Positions 9,536 through 17,948 are shown, numbered from the stretch's first letter. The stretch is 64,000 nt of DNA from Marmoricola endophyticus (GCF_014644415.1 NZ_BMKQ01000001.1:1230861-1294860), one strand, 5' to 3'. Translations and numbers: made by a program. Notes: generated by a model from the sequence alone, not told the origin.

Positions 9536-10939
9536 ATGGAGCCGCCCTCCCCCACGCCCCTGCCACCGCAGCTCGTCGACGGGATCCGTGCCCGCCTCGA
9601 CGCCCAGGACGTCGTCGGCGTCCAGATCGGCTGGGTGGACGACAACGGCATCGTGCGGTCGCGGGTGGTGCCCACCGACCAGCTCGCCGGTGCCGCGCAC
9701 CGCGGTGTCGGGATCACGGCGGTGTTCGCGGTCTTCGACTCCCACGACGGGATCACCTTCGCCCACGAAGGACTCTCCACCCCCTCGGGCGACGTCCGCC
9801 TGGTCCCCGTCATCGACAGCGTCGACTCGGTCGTGCCGCTGGCCGGCCAGCCGGGGCTGGCCTGGGTGAACGGCCGGCAGGTCGCCGTCGACGGCAGCCC
9901 GTGGCCGTACGACCAGCGCGCCGTGCTCGAGCGCCAGGTCTCCGCGGCGGCCGAGGCCGGATTCGAGGTCAAGGCCGGCTTCGAGGTGGAGGTCGTCCTC
10001 TCCCACGACCGCGAGGACGGGGAGGTGGCCGGGGCGCACCGCGGGCCGGCGTACTCCGCCAACGCCGTGCAGGACCTCTCCGGCTTCACCCGCACGCTGC
10101 TCACCGACCTGCGCGCCAACGGCGTCGGGATCGGTCAGCTGCACGCGGAGTACGGCGCCTCGCAGGTCGAGATCGCCCTCGACGCCCTCGACCCGCTGGC
10201 CGCGTGCGACGCGCAGGTCCTGGCCCGCCAGAGCATCCACGCGGCCGCTCGGGCGCACGGGCTGCGCGCCTCGCTGGCACCGATCACCACCACCGACGGC
10301 GCGGGGAACGGCTGGCACCTGCACACGTCGCTGTGGCGCGACGGGCACAACGCCCTCACCGCCAGCGAGGGTGACGGTGGTCCGCACGGGCTCTCGGCGG
10401 TGGGTGCGGCGTACCTCGCCGGGCTGCACCGCGAGCTGCACGGCATCGTCGCCGTCACCGCCCCCTCGACCGGCTCCCTGCTGCGGCGGCGGCCGCACTT
10501 CTGGGCCGGGGTGTACGACGTCTGGGGCGTGGAGAACCGCGAGGCCGCCCTGCGGCTGGTGCCCGGCGGCGGCCTGCTCGGCGCCGACCACACCAACGTC
10601 GAGCTGAAGCCGAGCGACGCCTCCGCCAACCCCTACCTCGCCCTCGCGACGGTGATCGGCGCCGGACTCGCCGGGGTCCGCGACGGCGCATCGCTGGACG
10701 AGCCCGTCCAGGAGGACGTCGGCGGCTGGGACGACGCACGGCGCAGCGCCGCCGGCATCCGGGCGCTGGCGACCACCCACGAGGAGCAGCGGGCGAACCT
10801 GCTGGCGAGCGACGTGGTGCGCGAGGTGCTCGGCGACGACCTGCTCGGGGCGTTCGTGGCCTGCCGCGACGCCGACGCCGCGTGGGCCGTCGAGCACACC
10901 GACGAGGAGATCGTGGCGTCGCTGCGGTGGGTCTACTGA
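9536..10939 (+). CDS. Glutamine synthetase family (gamma-glutamyl ligase-like) protein
   Basis: This 467-residue protein has the glutamine-synthetase fold: an N-terminal beta-grasp region (VGVQIGWVDDNGIVRSR), then the catalytic domain with GNGWHLHTSLW (the usual GxGxHxHxSLW), ENREAALRLVPGG and ELKPSDASANPYLALA (Mn/ATP site). The NSYKR-like segment of true GlnA is replaced by LLRRRPHFW, so the amino acceptor is probably not ammonia. A GlnA4 or PuuA-like gamma-glutamyl-amine ligase is more likely. The next gene overlaps its 3' end by 13 bases. Confidence 0.85.
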   Translation: MEPPSPTPLPPQLVDGIRARLDAQDVVGVQIGWVDDNGIVRSRVVPTDQLAGAAHRGVGITAVFAVFDSHDGITFAHEGLSTPSGDVRLVPVIDSVDSVVPLAGQPGLAWVNGRQVAVDGSPWPYDQRAVLERQVSAAAEAGFEVKAGFEVEVVLSHDREDGEVAGAHRGPAYSANAVQDLSGFTRTLLTDLRANGVGIGQLHAEYGASQVEIALDALDPLAACDAQVLARQSIHAAARAHGLRASLAPITTTDGAGNGWHLHTSLWRDGHNALTASEGDGGPHGLSAVGAAYLAGLHRELHGIVAVTAPSTGSLLRRRPHFWAGVYDVWGVENREAALRLVPGGGLLGADHTNVELKPSDASANPYLALATVIGAGLAGVRDGASLDEPVQEDVGGWDDARRSAAGIRALATTHEEQRANLLASDVVREVLGDDLLGAFVACRDADAAWAVEHTDEEIVASLRWVY

Positions 10940-11625
10940 GCGCGCCGGAGGTACGCCCGTTCCCCGGCGCCGACCGGGTCCTCGCCGCGCACGAGCCGCC
11001 GCAGCCGGACCTGATGTGCGGCCCGTTCGCGGTCCGGACGGCCCTCGCCGCGCTCGTCGACACCCGCGCGCTGCCGTCGCTGGCCGACCTCGCGCACGCG
11101 GCGGGCTCGCGCACCTGGCCCGAGGACCTGCCCGACGCACGGCCCGACGGCGCCCCGTCGGTGCCCGCGCCCTTCGCCGACGACCTCCCGGTCGCCGGGT
11201 CCGCGGACCGCAGCGGCACCGACGCCGCCGACCTCGTGGCGGCGGTGGTGACCGTCACCAACCGCGACGTCAGCGCCGTACCCGCGCAGGGAGGGACGCC
11301 CGAGGGCCTGCTCGGGCTGCTGGCCCGGCTCGGCGACCTCGGCCCGGTCGGGGTGGTGGCCAACCTCTGGACCGGCAGGGTCGGGCACTTCGTGGTGCTG
11401 TGGGGGCTCACCGACGAGGAGGTGCCCCGGGTCGCGGTGGCCGACTCCTACCCGGAGGTCGGCGACGAGGGCCTGCCGCCCGCGTGCCGGCTGGTCGGCC
11501 TCCACGAGCTCCACGACGCCCTGGCCGACCGCGGCCTGCTGGTCCTCGTGCGGACCAGCGACAGCCCGGTGGCCACCGAGCTGGTCGGCGCCGCCGGGTT
11601 GTCCAGCGAGATCTGGCACGGCTGA
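10927..11625 (+). CDS. Uncharacterised protein with a cysteine-peptidase-like fold
   Basis: This 232-residue protein has a pattern that recalls C39/papain-like cysteine peptidases: PDLMCGPFAVRTAL (Cys at a helix start), VGHFVVLWGL (candidate His) and PRVAVADSYP (candidate Asp). No signal peptide is seen. It matches what I know as the DUF6885-type proteins, though that assignment is from memory of the pattern. It overlaps the glutamine-synthetase-like ligase gene, so it may hydrolyse or transfer the gamma-glutamyl product. GTG 10927 is the best start; a start further upstream would lie deeper inside the ligase gene. Confidence 0.65.
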   Translation: MGLLSAPEVRPFPGADRVLAAHEPPQPDLMCGPFAVRTALAALVDTRALPSLADLAHAAGSRTWPEDLPDARPDGAPSVPAPFADDLPVAGSADRSGTDAADLVAAVVTVTNRDVSAVPAQGGTPEGLLGLLARLGDLGPVGVVANLWTGRVGHFVVLWGLTDEEVPRVAVADSYPEVGDEGLPPACRLVGLHELHDALADRGLLVLVRTSDSPVATELVGAAGLSSEIWHG

Positions 11626-11664
11626 GCTCGCGCGGCTCGCCACCCGCGCCGTGTGCGACAAAAA

Positions 11665-11701
11665 GATGACTATTGTCATCGCCTGCGACTTGTGCTGTAG
11701 T
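11665..11701 (+). promoter_or_regulatory. Promoter and operator of the CYP153 fusion gene
   Basis: TTGTCA (11673-11678, -35) and TGTAGT (11696-11701, -10) are separated by 17 bases. The inverted repeat GATGAC-TATT-GTCATC (11665-11680) overlaps the -35 element, an ideal place for a TetR repressor. The convergent TetR gene downstream of the P450 is the obvious candidate. Confidence 0.6.
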
Positions 11702-11738
11702 TCTGTCGTCAGCAGACACCCCTCACAAGGCGGCGGGC

Positions 11739-14168
11739 ATGGGCGTACTCGACTCAGTGGTCACCAAGGCGCAGGCGACGATCCCGATGAGGCGGCAGGT
11801 GCAGGGGATGCACCTGATCCAGAAGACCAAGCACCGGGTGCTCGGCCACCACCGGCCGAGGTTCGTCGAGGAACCGATCCCCGACGTCGACGAGGTGTCG
11901 CTCACCGAGATCGACGTGGCCAACCCGTTCATGTACCGCCAGGGCCAGTTCGGTCCGTACGCCAGGCGGCTGCGCGACGAGGCGCCGGTGCACTACCGGG
12001 CGCACAGCCCCTTCGGCCCGTACTGGTCACTCACGCGGTACGACGACATCGTCGCTGTCGACAAGGACTTCGAGCGGTTCTCCGCGGAGCCGCAGATCGT
12101 CATCGGCGACCCGCCCGACGGTCTGGACATCGAGATGTTCATCGCCATGGACCCTCCGCGCCACGACCAGCACCGCGCCGCGGTCCAGGACGTCGTCGCC
12201 CCGCAGAACCTCGAGGAGATGGAGGCGCTGATCCGCTCGCGCGTGGCGGAGGTGCTCGACGACCTTCCCCTCGGTGAGCCGTTCGACTGGGTGGACAGGG
12301 TCAGCATCGAGCTGACGGCGCGGATGCTCGCCACCTTGCTGGACTTCCCGTACGACGAGCGCCGCAAGCTCGTGCGCTGGACCGAGCTCGCCGCCGCCAG
12401 CGCGTCGGCCACCGGAGGCACCCCGGGATTCGACGAGACCTACGAGGGCGTGGCCGAGATGGCGCAGAGCTTCAGCGAGCTCTGGCACGACAAGGCCGCC
12501 CGGCGGGCGGCCGGCGAGAAGCCGGGTTACGACCTGATCACGCTGATGCAGATGTCCGAGGACACCAAGGACCTCATCCACCGGCCGATGGAGTTCCTCG
12601 GCAACCTCACGCTGCTGGTGGTGGGCGGCAACGACACCACGCGCAACTCGATGTCCGGCGGCGTCGTCGCGCTCAACCAGTTCCCCGAGCAGTTCGACCG
12701 GCTGCGCGCCGACCACTCGCTGGTCCCGAAGCTGGTCCACGAGATCATCCGCTGGCAGACGCCGCTGGCCTACATGCGCCGCGTCGCCACGCAGGACACC
12801 GTGCTCAACGGGCAGTTCATCCGCAAGGGCGACAAGGTCGTCATGTGGTACGCCTCGGCCAACCGCGACGAGCGCAAGTTCGAGGACCCGGACGAGTTCG
12901 TGATCGAGCGCCCCAACGCCCGCAACCACCTCTCCTTCGGCATCGGCACGCACCGCTGCATGGGCAGCCGGCTGGCCGAGCTCCAGCTGCGGATCCTGTG
13001 GGAGGAGCTGCTCGAGCGGTTCGCCGACATCGAGGTCGTCGAGGAGCCTGCGTACCTCCAGTCCAACTTCGTCCGCGGCTACACGAGCCTGATGGTCACC
13101 CTCACCCCGCTCGGTGCGGAGCCCCGTCCGCGCCGGGAGGGACACGACCGGGCGGCCGTCGCGGGCCGCCGCTCGGATCCGTCACCACGACCCGCGCCCT
13201 CCCGGGAGAGCGGCCGCGCCGCCACTGAGCGGGAGCTGGACCTGCAGGTCACGGCGAAGCGCGAGGTCGCCGAGGGTGTCGTCGAGCTGACGCTGTCCGA
13301 CGCCGCGGGCTCGCCGCTCCCGCCGTGGACCGCCGGGTCGCACGTCGACCTCGTCCTCGACGACTCCCTGACCCGGCAGTACTCCCTGTGCGGCAGCACG
13401 AGCGACGACACGGCGTGGAAGGTCGGGGTCCTGCGCGAGCCGGACGGCCGCGGCGGGTCGGCCTACGTCCACGACCGGCTCGAGCAGGGCGCGACCGTGC
13501 GCGTGCGCGGCCCGCGCAACCACTTCGCGCTTGCCCCCTCTGCGCGCTACCAGTTCATCGCCGGCGGGATCGGCATCACGCCGATCCGCGCCATGATCGA
13601 GCAGGCCGAGGCGGACGGCGTCGAGTGGAGCCTGCTGTACGGCGGCCGTACCCGCGCCTCGATGGCGTTCCTCGACGAGCTCGAGGGCGACGAGCGCGTG
13701 ACGATCTGGCCGCAGGACGACAAGGGGCTGCTCGACCTCGACGCGGTGCTCGGCACGCCGCGGCCCGACACCCTGGTCTACTGCTGCGGGCCCGCAGCGC
13801 TGCTCGACGCCGTCGAGGACGGCTGCGCCACCTGGCCCGAGGACAGCCTGCACCTCGAGCGGTTCATGCCGAAGAGGATCGAGGCGTCCGACGACGCACT
13901 GGACTCCTTCGAGGTGCAGTGCGCGCGGTCGGGGGTCACCGTCACGGTGCCCGAGGGGGTGTCGGTCTTCGACGCGGTCGAGCAGGCCGGCGTCGACGTG
14001 ATCTCCTCGTGCAAGGAGGGCACCTGCGGCACCTGCGAGGCCGACGTCCTCGAGGGCACGCCGGACCACCGGGACTCGATCCTGTCGGCGTCGGAGCGCG
14101 CGCGTGGCTGCACGATGATGACCTGCGTGTCCCGCTCGCTGTCGGACCGGCTCGTCCTCGACCTGTGA
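11739..14168 (+). CDS. CYP153-like cytochrome P450 fused to an FMN/2Fe-2S (phthalate dioxygenase reductase-type) reductase
   Basis: This single 809-residue reading frame joins a P450 (~1-465), a charged Pro/Arg/Ser-rich linker (~466-495) and a reductase. P450 motifs are the I-helix GGNDTTRN (Asp299), ExxR in HEIIRWQTPL and heme-ligand Cys407 in FGIGTHRCMG. The stretches FIAMDPPRHD, FSAEPQIVIGDPP and TPLAYMRR match CYP153A alkane/fatty-acid omega-hydroxylases. The reductase has RQYS (546-549, FMN), GGIGITPIRAM (NAD(P)H) and a plant-type 2Fe-2S site with Cys758, Cys763, Cys766 and probably Cys796. The expected reaction is terminal hydroxylation of an alkane or fatty acid without separate redox partners. 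The start has AAGG nearby and ATG 11739; earlier ATGs lie in the promoter region. Confidence 0.92.
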   Translation: MGVLDSVVTKAQATIPMRRQVQGMHLIQKTKHRVLGHHRPRFVEEPIPDVDEVSLTEIDVANPFMYRQGQFGPYARRLRDEAPVHYRAHSPFGPYWSLTRYDDIVAVDKDFERFSAEPQIVIGDPPDGLDIEMFIAMDPPRHDQHRAAVQDVVAPQNLEEMEALIRSRVAEVLDDLPLGEPFDWVDRVSIELTARMLATLLDFPYDERRKLVRWTELAAASASATGGTPGFDETYEGVAEMAQSFSELWHDKAARRAAGEKPGYDLITLMQMSEDTKDLIHRPMEFLGNLTLLVVGGNDTTRNSMSGGVVALNQFPEQFDRLRADHSLVPKLVHEIIRWQTPLAYMRRVATQDTVLNGQFIRKGDKVVMWYASANRDERKFEDPDEFVIERPNARNHLSFGIGTHRCMGSRLAELQLRILWEELLERFADIEVVEEPAYLQSNFVRGYTSLMVTLTPLGAEPRPRREGHDRAAVAGRRSDPSPRPAPSRESGRAATERELDLQVTAKREVAEGVVELTLSDAAGSPLPPWTAGSHVDLVLDDSLTRQYSLCGSTSDDTAWKVGVLREPDGRGGSAYVHDRLEQGATVRVRGPRNHFALAPSARYQFIAGGIGITPIRAMIEQAEADGVEWSLLYGGRTRASMAFLDELEGDERVTIWPQDDKGLLDLDAVLGTPRPDTLVYCCGPAALLDAVEDGCATWPEDSLHLERFMPKRIEASDDALDSFEVQCARSGVTVTVPEGVSVFDAVEQAGVDVISSCKEGTCGTCEADVLEGTPDHRDSILSASERARGCTMMTCVSRSLSDRLVLDL

Positions 14169-14174
14169 GCGTCC

Positions 14175-14747
14175 TCAGGGTGCGGCCACGAAGGACCGGA
14201 CCACGCGGGTGATCCGGTCCACGGCCTCGTCCACGCCGACGTCGGGCTGGAGCAGGTGGCTCATCGTCAGCCGGACCATGGTGTCCACCATCGCCTCGTG
14301 GACCCCCGTCTCGTCGCCCAGCGCCTCCAGCACCGCGCGCGACGCCTGCGCGAGCGCAGCCTCGGGCCGGACGGTGAGCAGCTCCAGCAGCTCGGGGTCG
14401 TGCCCCGGACGCAGGATCGCCTTGAGCACGGCGTTGGTCTTGCCGTACTCCAGCGCCGCTCGGGCGGCCGCCCCCAGACCGTCCACCACCGAGTCCGGGT
14501 GCGCCGCGATCCCGTCGCGCACCCGGTCCAGGAAGCGCTCCACCTCGCGCGCCACCACCGCCTCGCCGAGCGCGGACTTGACGCCGACCTCCTTGTAGAG
14601 GCTCTGGCGAGGCACCCCCGAGCGCTGGGCGACCTTGGTCATGCTGAGCCGGTCCCAGCCCTCCTCGGTGATGATCGCGACCGACGCGTCGAGCAGCCGC
14701 TCGAGACGGAGCGCTCGGAGCTCGTCGTAGAAGGCAGGCGCGCTCAC
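14175..14747 (-). CDS. TetR family transcriptional regulator
   Basis: This 190-residue regulator has an N-terminal helix-turn-helix, LSMTKVAQRSGVPRQSLYKEV, in place of the usual YxHF tail of the recognition helix, followed by a variable helical ligand domain. It is convergent with the CYP153 fusion gene with 6 bases between them, and an inverted repeat overlapping that gene's -35 box is a likely target. A hydrophobic chain such as an alkane or fatty acid is the natural guess for the ligand. GTG start. Confidence 0.85.
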   Translation of the reverse strand: MSAPAFYDELRALRLERLLDASVAIITEEGWDRLSMTKVAQRSGVPRQSLYKEVGVKSALGEAVVAREVERFLDRVRDGIAAHPDSVVDGLGAAARAALEYGKTNAVLKAILRPGHDPELLELLTVRPEAALAQASRAVLEALGDETGVHEAMVDTMVRLTMSHLLQPDVGVDEAVDRITRVVRSFVAAP

Positions 14748-14774
14748 GGGACCGACCCTAGGACGACCCCGCGC

Positions 14775-15986
14775 TCAGTACGTCGGCTGCGAGGGGTCGA
14801 TCTGGTCGACCCACGCCGAGACGCCACCGCCGACGTGCACCGAGTCGGCGTACCCGGCGCCCTTGAGGACCGCCAGCGCCTCGGCCGAGCGCACCCCGGT
14901 CTTGCAGTGCAGGACGATCTGCTCGTCGTTCTTGCGCACCTTGGCCAGCTCGTCGAAGACGTTGCCGTTGAGGAACTCGCCCTTGGGGATCAGCACCGCG
15001 CCCGGGATGTGGTTGATCTCGGCCTCGTTGGGCTCGCGCACGTCCACCAGGACGAAGTCGCGGCTGCCCTCCTCGCGCTCCTTGAGCATGTGCTCGAGCT
15101 CGGTGACGCCGATCGTCGACCCGGCGGCGGCGTCGGCGGCCGACTCCGAGACCGCCCCGCAGAACGCGTCGTAGTCGATCAGCTCGGTCACGGTCGGGTT
15201 CTCACCGCACAGGGCGCAGTTCGGGTCCTTGCGGATCTTCAGCTTGTTCCACTCCAGCGCGAGCGCGTCGTACACGACGAGCTCGCCGACGGCCGGGTCG
15301 CCGATGCCGGTGATCAGCTTGATCGCCTCGTTGACCTGGATCGAGCCGATCGACGCGCACAGGACGCCGAGCACGCCGCCCTCGGCGCACGAGGGCACCA
15401 TGCCGGGCGGCGGCGGCTCGGGGTAGAGGCAGCGGTAGCAGGGCGCACCCTCGACCTGCGTCGGCGCGAACACCGAGGCCTGGCCGTCGAAGCGGTAGAT
15501 CGAGCCCCAGACGTACGGGATGCCGAGGAAGTACGCCGCGTCGTTGACCATGTAGCGGGTCGCGAAGTTGTCGGTCCCGTCCACGATCAGGTCGTAGCCG
15601 CGGAAGACGTCGAAGACGTTGTCGTTGTCCAGCCGCTCCTCGTGCAGGACGACCTCGACGTACGGGTTGGTCTCCGCGATCTGCTCCTTGGCCGAGAGCG
15701 CCTTGTGCTTCCCGATGTCGGACTGGCCGTGGATGATCTGGCGCTGCAGGTTCGACTCGTCGACCTCGTCGAACTCCGCGATGCCGATGGTGCCGACCCC
15801 CGCGGCGGCGAGGTAGAGCAGGGCCGGGCTGCCGAGACCGCCGGCGCCGATGACCAGCACCTTGGCGTTCTTCATGCGCTTCTGGCCGGTCATCCCGACG
15901 TCGGGGATGATCAGGTGCCGGCTGTAGCGGCGCACCTCGTCGATGGTCAGCTCGTCGGCGGGCTCCACGAGTGCAGGCAGGGACAC
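14775..15986 (-). CDS. moeZ: Adenylyltransferase/sulfurtransferase MoeZ
   Basis: This 403-residue MoeB/ThiF-rhodanese fusion adenylates the C-terminus of sulfur-carrier proteins (MoaD, ThiS, CysO type) and supplies sulfur. The ThiF domain shows GAGGLGSP and the zinc CxxC pairs CYRCLYPE and CALCGENP; the rhodanese domain (~285-403) has the active-site loop HCKTGVRS with the catalytic Cys. It has a good ribosome site (GGAGGAATGTC before GTG). The neighbourhood with TetR, DUF3107, ferritin-like and DEAD-box genes matches the moeB1-rhlE region of mycobacteria. Confidence 0.95.
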   Translation of the reverse strand: MSLPALVEPADELTIDEVRRYSRHLIIPDVGMTGQKRMKNAKVLVIGAGGLGSPALLYLAAAGVGTIGIAEFDEVDESNLQRQIIHGQSDIGKHKALSAKEQIAETNPYVEVVLHEERLDNDNVFDVFRGYDLIVDGTDNFATRYMVNDAAYFLGIPYVWGSIYRFDGQASVFAPTQVEGAPCYRCLYPEPPPPGMVPSCAEGGVLGVLCASIGSIQVNEAIKLITGIGDPAVGELVVYDALALEWNKLKIRKDPNCALCGENPTVTELIDYDAFCGAVSESAADAAAGSTIGVTELEHMLKEREEGSRDFVLVDVREPNEAEINHIPGAVLIPKGEFLNGNVFDELAKVRKNDEQIVLHCKTGVRSAEALAVLKGAGYADSVHVGGGVSAWVDQIDPSQPTY

Positions 15987-16001
15987 GACATTCCTCCGGG
16001 T

Positions 16002-16060
16002 CGATCGGTGGCGTACGACGGCCGCAACAGGCCGCCGCCGTCAGGTGTTCCCACCGATCG
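16002..16060. promoter_or_regulatory. Widely spaced inverted repeat upstream of moeZ
   Basis: CGATCGGTGG (16002-16011) and CCACCGATCG (16051-16060) are a perfect 10-base inverted repeat separated by 39 bases, located between the divergent moeZ and TetR genes. It could be a pair of operator half-sites or the stem of a leader structure in the moeZ mRNA. Confidence 0.45.
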
Positions 16061-16124
16061 TGCCACCGCGACGGGTCGCGGACGGGACGCAGCCGCATCG
16101 TGGCCGGCTAGTAGTGTTCCCCGG

Positions 16125-16793
16125 GTGACTTCGACCGACCGGCTGCCGTCCCAGGCCGAGCCCGCGACCGGGCCTGCCCGCGGCGTACGACTGCCGCGCA
16201 AGGCGCGTCGGGCCCAGCTGCTGGACTCGGCCCTCGAGGTCTTCGCCGGCCAGGGTTTCCACGCCGCCGCGATGGACGAGATCGCCGATCGTGCGGGTGT
16301 GTCGAAGCCGGTGCTCTACCAGCACTTCCCCGGCAAGCTCGACCTCTACCTGGCGCTGCTCGACCAGTCCTGCGACACCATCATCGAGGCCACCCGGCGC
16401 GCGCTGGGCGCCACCGAGGACAACAAGGCCCGGGTCGCGGCCACGATGAGCGCGTTCTACGACTACGTCGCCTCCGAGGAGGGCGCGTTCCGGCTGGTCT
16501 TCGAGTCCGACCTCACCAACGAGCCGGCCGTCCGCCAGCGCGTGGACCGGGTCACCGAGGAGTGCTCGTCGCTGATCACCGAGGTGATCTCGGAGGACAC
16601 CTCGCTGCCCACCGAGCAGGCGCGGCTGCTGGCCGTGTCCCTGGTCGGGATGGCCCAGGTCAGCGCGCGCTACTGGCTCTCCACCCAGGACGACGGCTCG
16701 TCGAGCACCAGCCGGGCCGACGCGGCCGCGCTGGTCTCCGGCCTCGCCTGGCGCGGTATCCGCGGCTACCCGCGCACCGACGAGCCTTCCTGA
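16125..16793 (+). CDS. TetR family transcriptional regulator
   Basis: This 222-residue regulator has a 30-residue basic N-terminal extension, then the HTH (AAMDEIADRAGVSKPVLYQHF) and a helical ligand domain. It corresponds by position to the TetR gene beside TB9.4 in mycobacteria. GTG 16125 is chosen because TAGTGT (16112-16117) lies 7 bases upstream, a leaderless arrangement. The downstream DUF3107 gene is co-directional after 45 bases. Confidence 0.9.
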   Translation: MTSTDRLPSQAEPATGPARGVRLPRKARRAQLLDSALEVFAGQGFHAAAMDEIADRAGVSKPVLYQHFPGKLDLYLALLDQSCDTIIEATRRALGATEDNKARVAATMSAFYDYVASEEGAFRLVFESDLTNEPAVRQRVDRVTEECSSLITEVISEDTSLPTEQARLLAVSLVGMAQVSARYWLSTQDDGSSSTSRADAAALVSGLAWRGIRGYPRTDEPS

Positions 16794-16838
16794 TCCCCAC
16801 CTGACACCCCACCCCAAGACACGAGGAGGTCCTCCGCG

Positions 16839-17063
16839 ATGGAGGTCAAGATCGGCGTGCAGAACGCCCCCCGCGAGCTCGTCATCGACACCGACCTGGA
16901 CGCCGACGGCGTCGAGAAGGCCGTCTCCGACGCCCTGTCCGGCGCGGCCGGCGTGCTGAGCCTGTCCGACGCCAAGGGCCGCCGCGTGGTCGTCCCCGCC
17001 GAGCGGCTGGCGTACGTCGAGGTCGCCACCAGCGTCACCGGGACCGTCGGCTTCCGGTCCTGA
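16839..17063 (+). CDS. DUF3107 (TB9.4-like) small protein
   Basis: This is a 74-residue conserved actinobacterial protein of unknown function; the family includes mycobacterial TB9.4. It has no signal or membrane segment and is mostly beta/alpha with a conserved GRRVVVPAERLAYVEV. It has a very strong ribosome site, GAGGAGGT (16823-16830), followed by CCTCC, which could pair with it and hide it. It sits between the TetR gene and the ferritin-like gene in a conserved order. Confidence 0.92.
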   Translation: MEVKIGVQNAPRELVIDTDLDADGVEKAVSDALSGAAGVLSLSDAKGRRVVVPAERLAYVEVATSVTGTVGFRS

Positions 17064-17073
17064 CGGCCACTGA

Positions 17074-17105
17074 CCCGGCGCGTGTGGACGTCCACACGCG
17101 CCGGG
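17074..17105. terminator. Bidirectional terminator, perfect 32-base palindrome
   Basis: The stretch CCCGGCGCGTGTGGAC is followed directly by its exact reverse complement, 32 bases without a mismatch. It lies between the convergent DUF3107 and ferritin-like genes. There is no T-tract, as is common in actinobacteria. CTGAC and GTCAG flank it and could extend the stem. Confidence 0.75.
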
Positions 17106-17109
17106 CCGG

Positions 17110-17823
17110 TCAGGGCTCCAGGCCGAGCTCGCCCATCCGGGCGGAGTGGTTCTCGGTCAGCCGGGTGAACATCCGGCCCAGCGCCGCGAGGTCCATGCTG
17201 GACACGCCGGGCGACTCGAAGGTCCCCGCGAGCAGCGTGGTCATCGAGTCCCGCTCGGCGGCGACCCGCTGGGCTTGGGTGAGAGCCTCCCCCATCAGCC
17301 GGCGGCCCCACAGCGCCAGCCGGCCCCCGACCCGGGGGTCCGCGGCGATGGCCTCGCGCACCCGGCTGACCACGAAGTCCGACTGCCCGGACTCCTCCAG
17401 CGACTCGGTGATCAGGTCGCGGGTGCCGGCGTCCAGGAACTGCGCGATCTCGCGGTAGAAGTCGGCGGCGAGGCCGTCGCCGACGTACGCCTTGACCAGG
17501 CCCTCGAGCCAGTCCCGCGGGGCGGTGTGGGCGTGGAAGGCGTCGAACGGCGCCGCGAACTCCTCCACGACCGCGACCGGGTCGTGACCCAGGGCGGCGA
17601 TCCGGTCCAGCAGCGGCTGGACGTGGCCGAACTCCTTGGCGGCCATCGCGCCGAGGTCGAGCTTGTCGGTCAGGGTCGGGGCCAGCTTGGCGTCGTCCAC
17701 GAGCCGCTCGAAGGCGGTGATCTCGCCGTAGGCGATCACGCCGAGGATGTCGACAACGGCGGCGACGTACTCGGGGTCCTCGAACGGAGTGGACGCGTGG
17801 GCCGAGGCGGGGGAATCGGTCAC
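17110..17823 (-). CDS. Ferritin-like (MiaE-like) protein
   Basis: This is a 237-residue helical protein of the ferritin-like/MiaE_2 type. Candidate di-iron ligands include AYGEITAFE, AAKEFGH, DFYREI and LTENHSARMGEL. The real MiaE hydroxylates a tRNA base, but function in actinobacteria is unproven. It is divergent from the DEAD-box helicase gene, an arrangement conserved in mycobacteria. The GTG start follows TACCCT (17830-17835) after 6 bases, which suggests leaderless expression. Confidence 0.85.
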   Translation of the reverse strand: MTDSPASAHASTPFEDPEYVAAVVDILGVIAYGEITAFERLVDDAKLAPTLTDKLDLGAMAAKEFGHVQPLLDRIAALGHDPVAVVEEFAAPFDAFHAHTAPRDWLEGLVKAYVGDGLAADFYREIAQFLDAGTRDLITESLEESGQSDFVVSRVREAIAADPRVGGRLALWGRRLMGEALTQAQRVAAERDSMTTLLAGTFESPGVSSMDLAALGRMFTRLTENHSARMGELGLEP

Positions 17824-17830
17824 CGCTGCA

Positions 17831-17844
17831 GGGTAGCGATACCC
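17831..17844. promoter_or_regulatory. Small inverted repeat in a divergent promoter
   Basis: GGGTA-GCGA-TACCC covers the -10 hexamer of the ferritin-like gene. A regulator binding here could control both that gene and the helicase, but no candidate is visible. Confidence 0.35.
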
Positions 17845-17948
17845 TGGGACCACTGCCCGGCGACCCGAGGTGAACTTCGGCCGCCCACGAGGGCCGCATC
17901 GAGACACCGGCGACGGTGTGAGGACGCCACCGATGCCGGGCGGATCCG

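Noticed and set aside
14256-16124. In-frame extension upstream of the TetR gene across moeZ
   Set aside because: The extension is antisense to moeZ and the leaderless -10 hexamer places the TetR start at GTG 16125.
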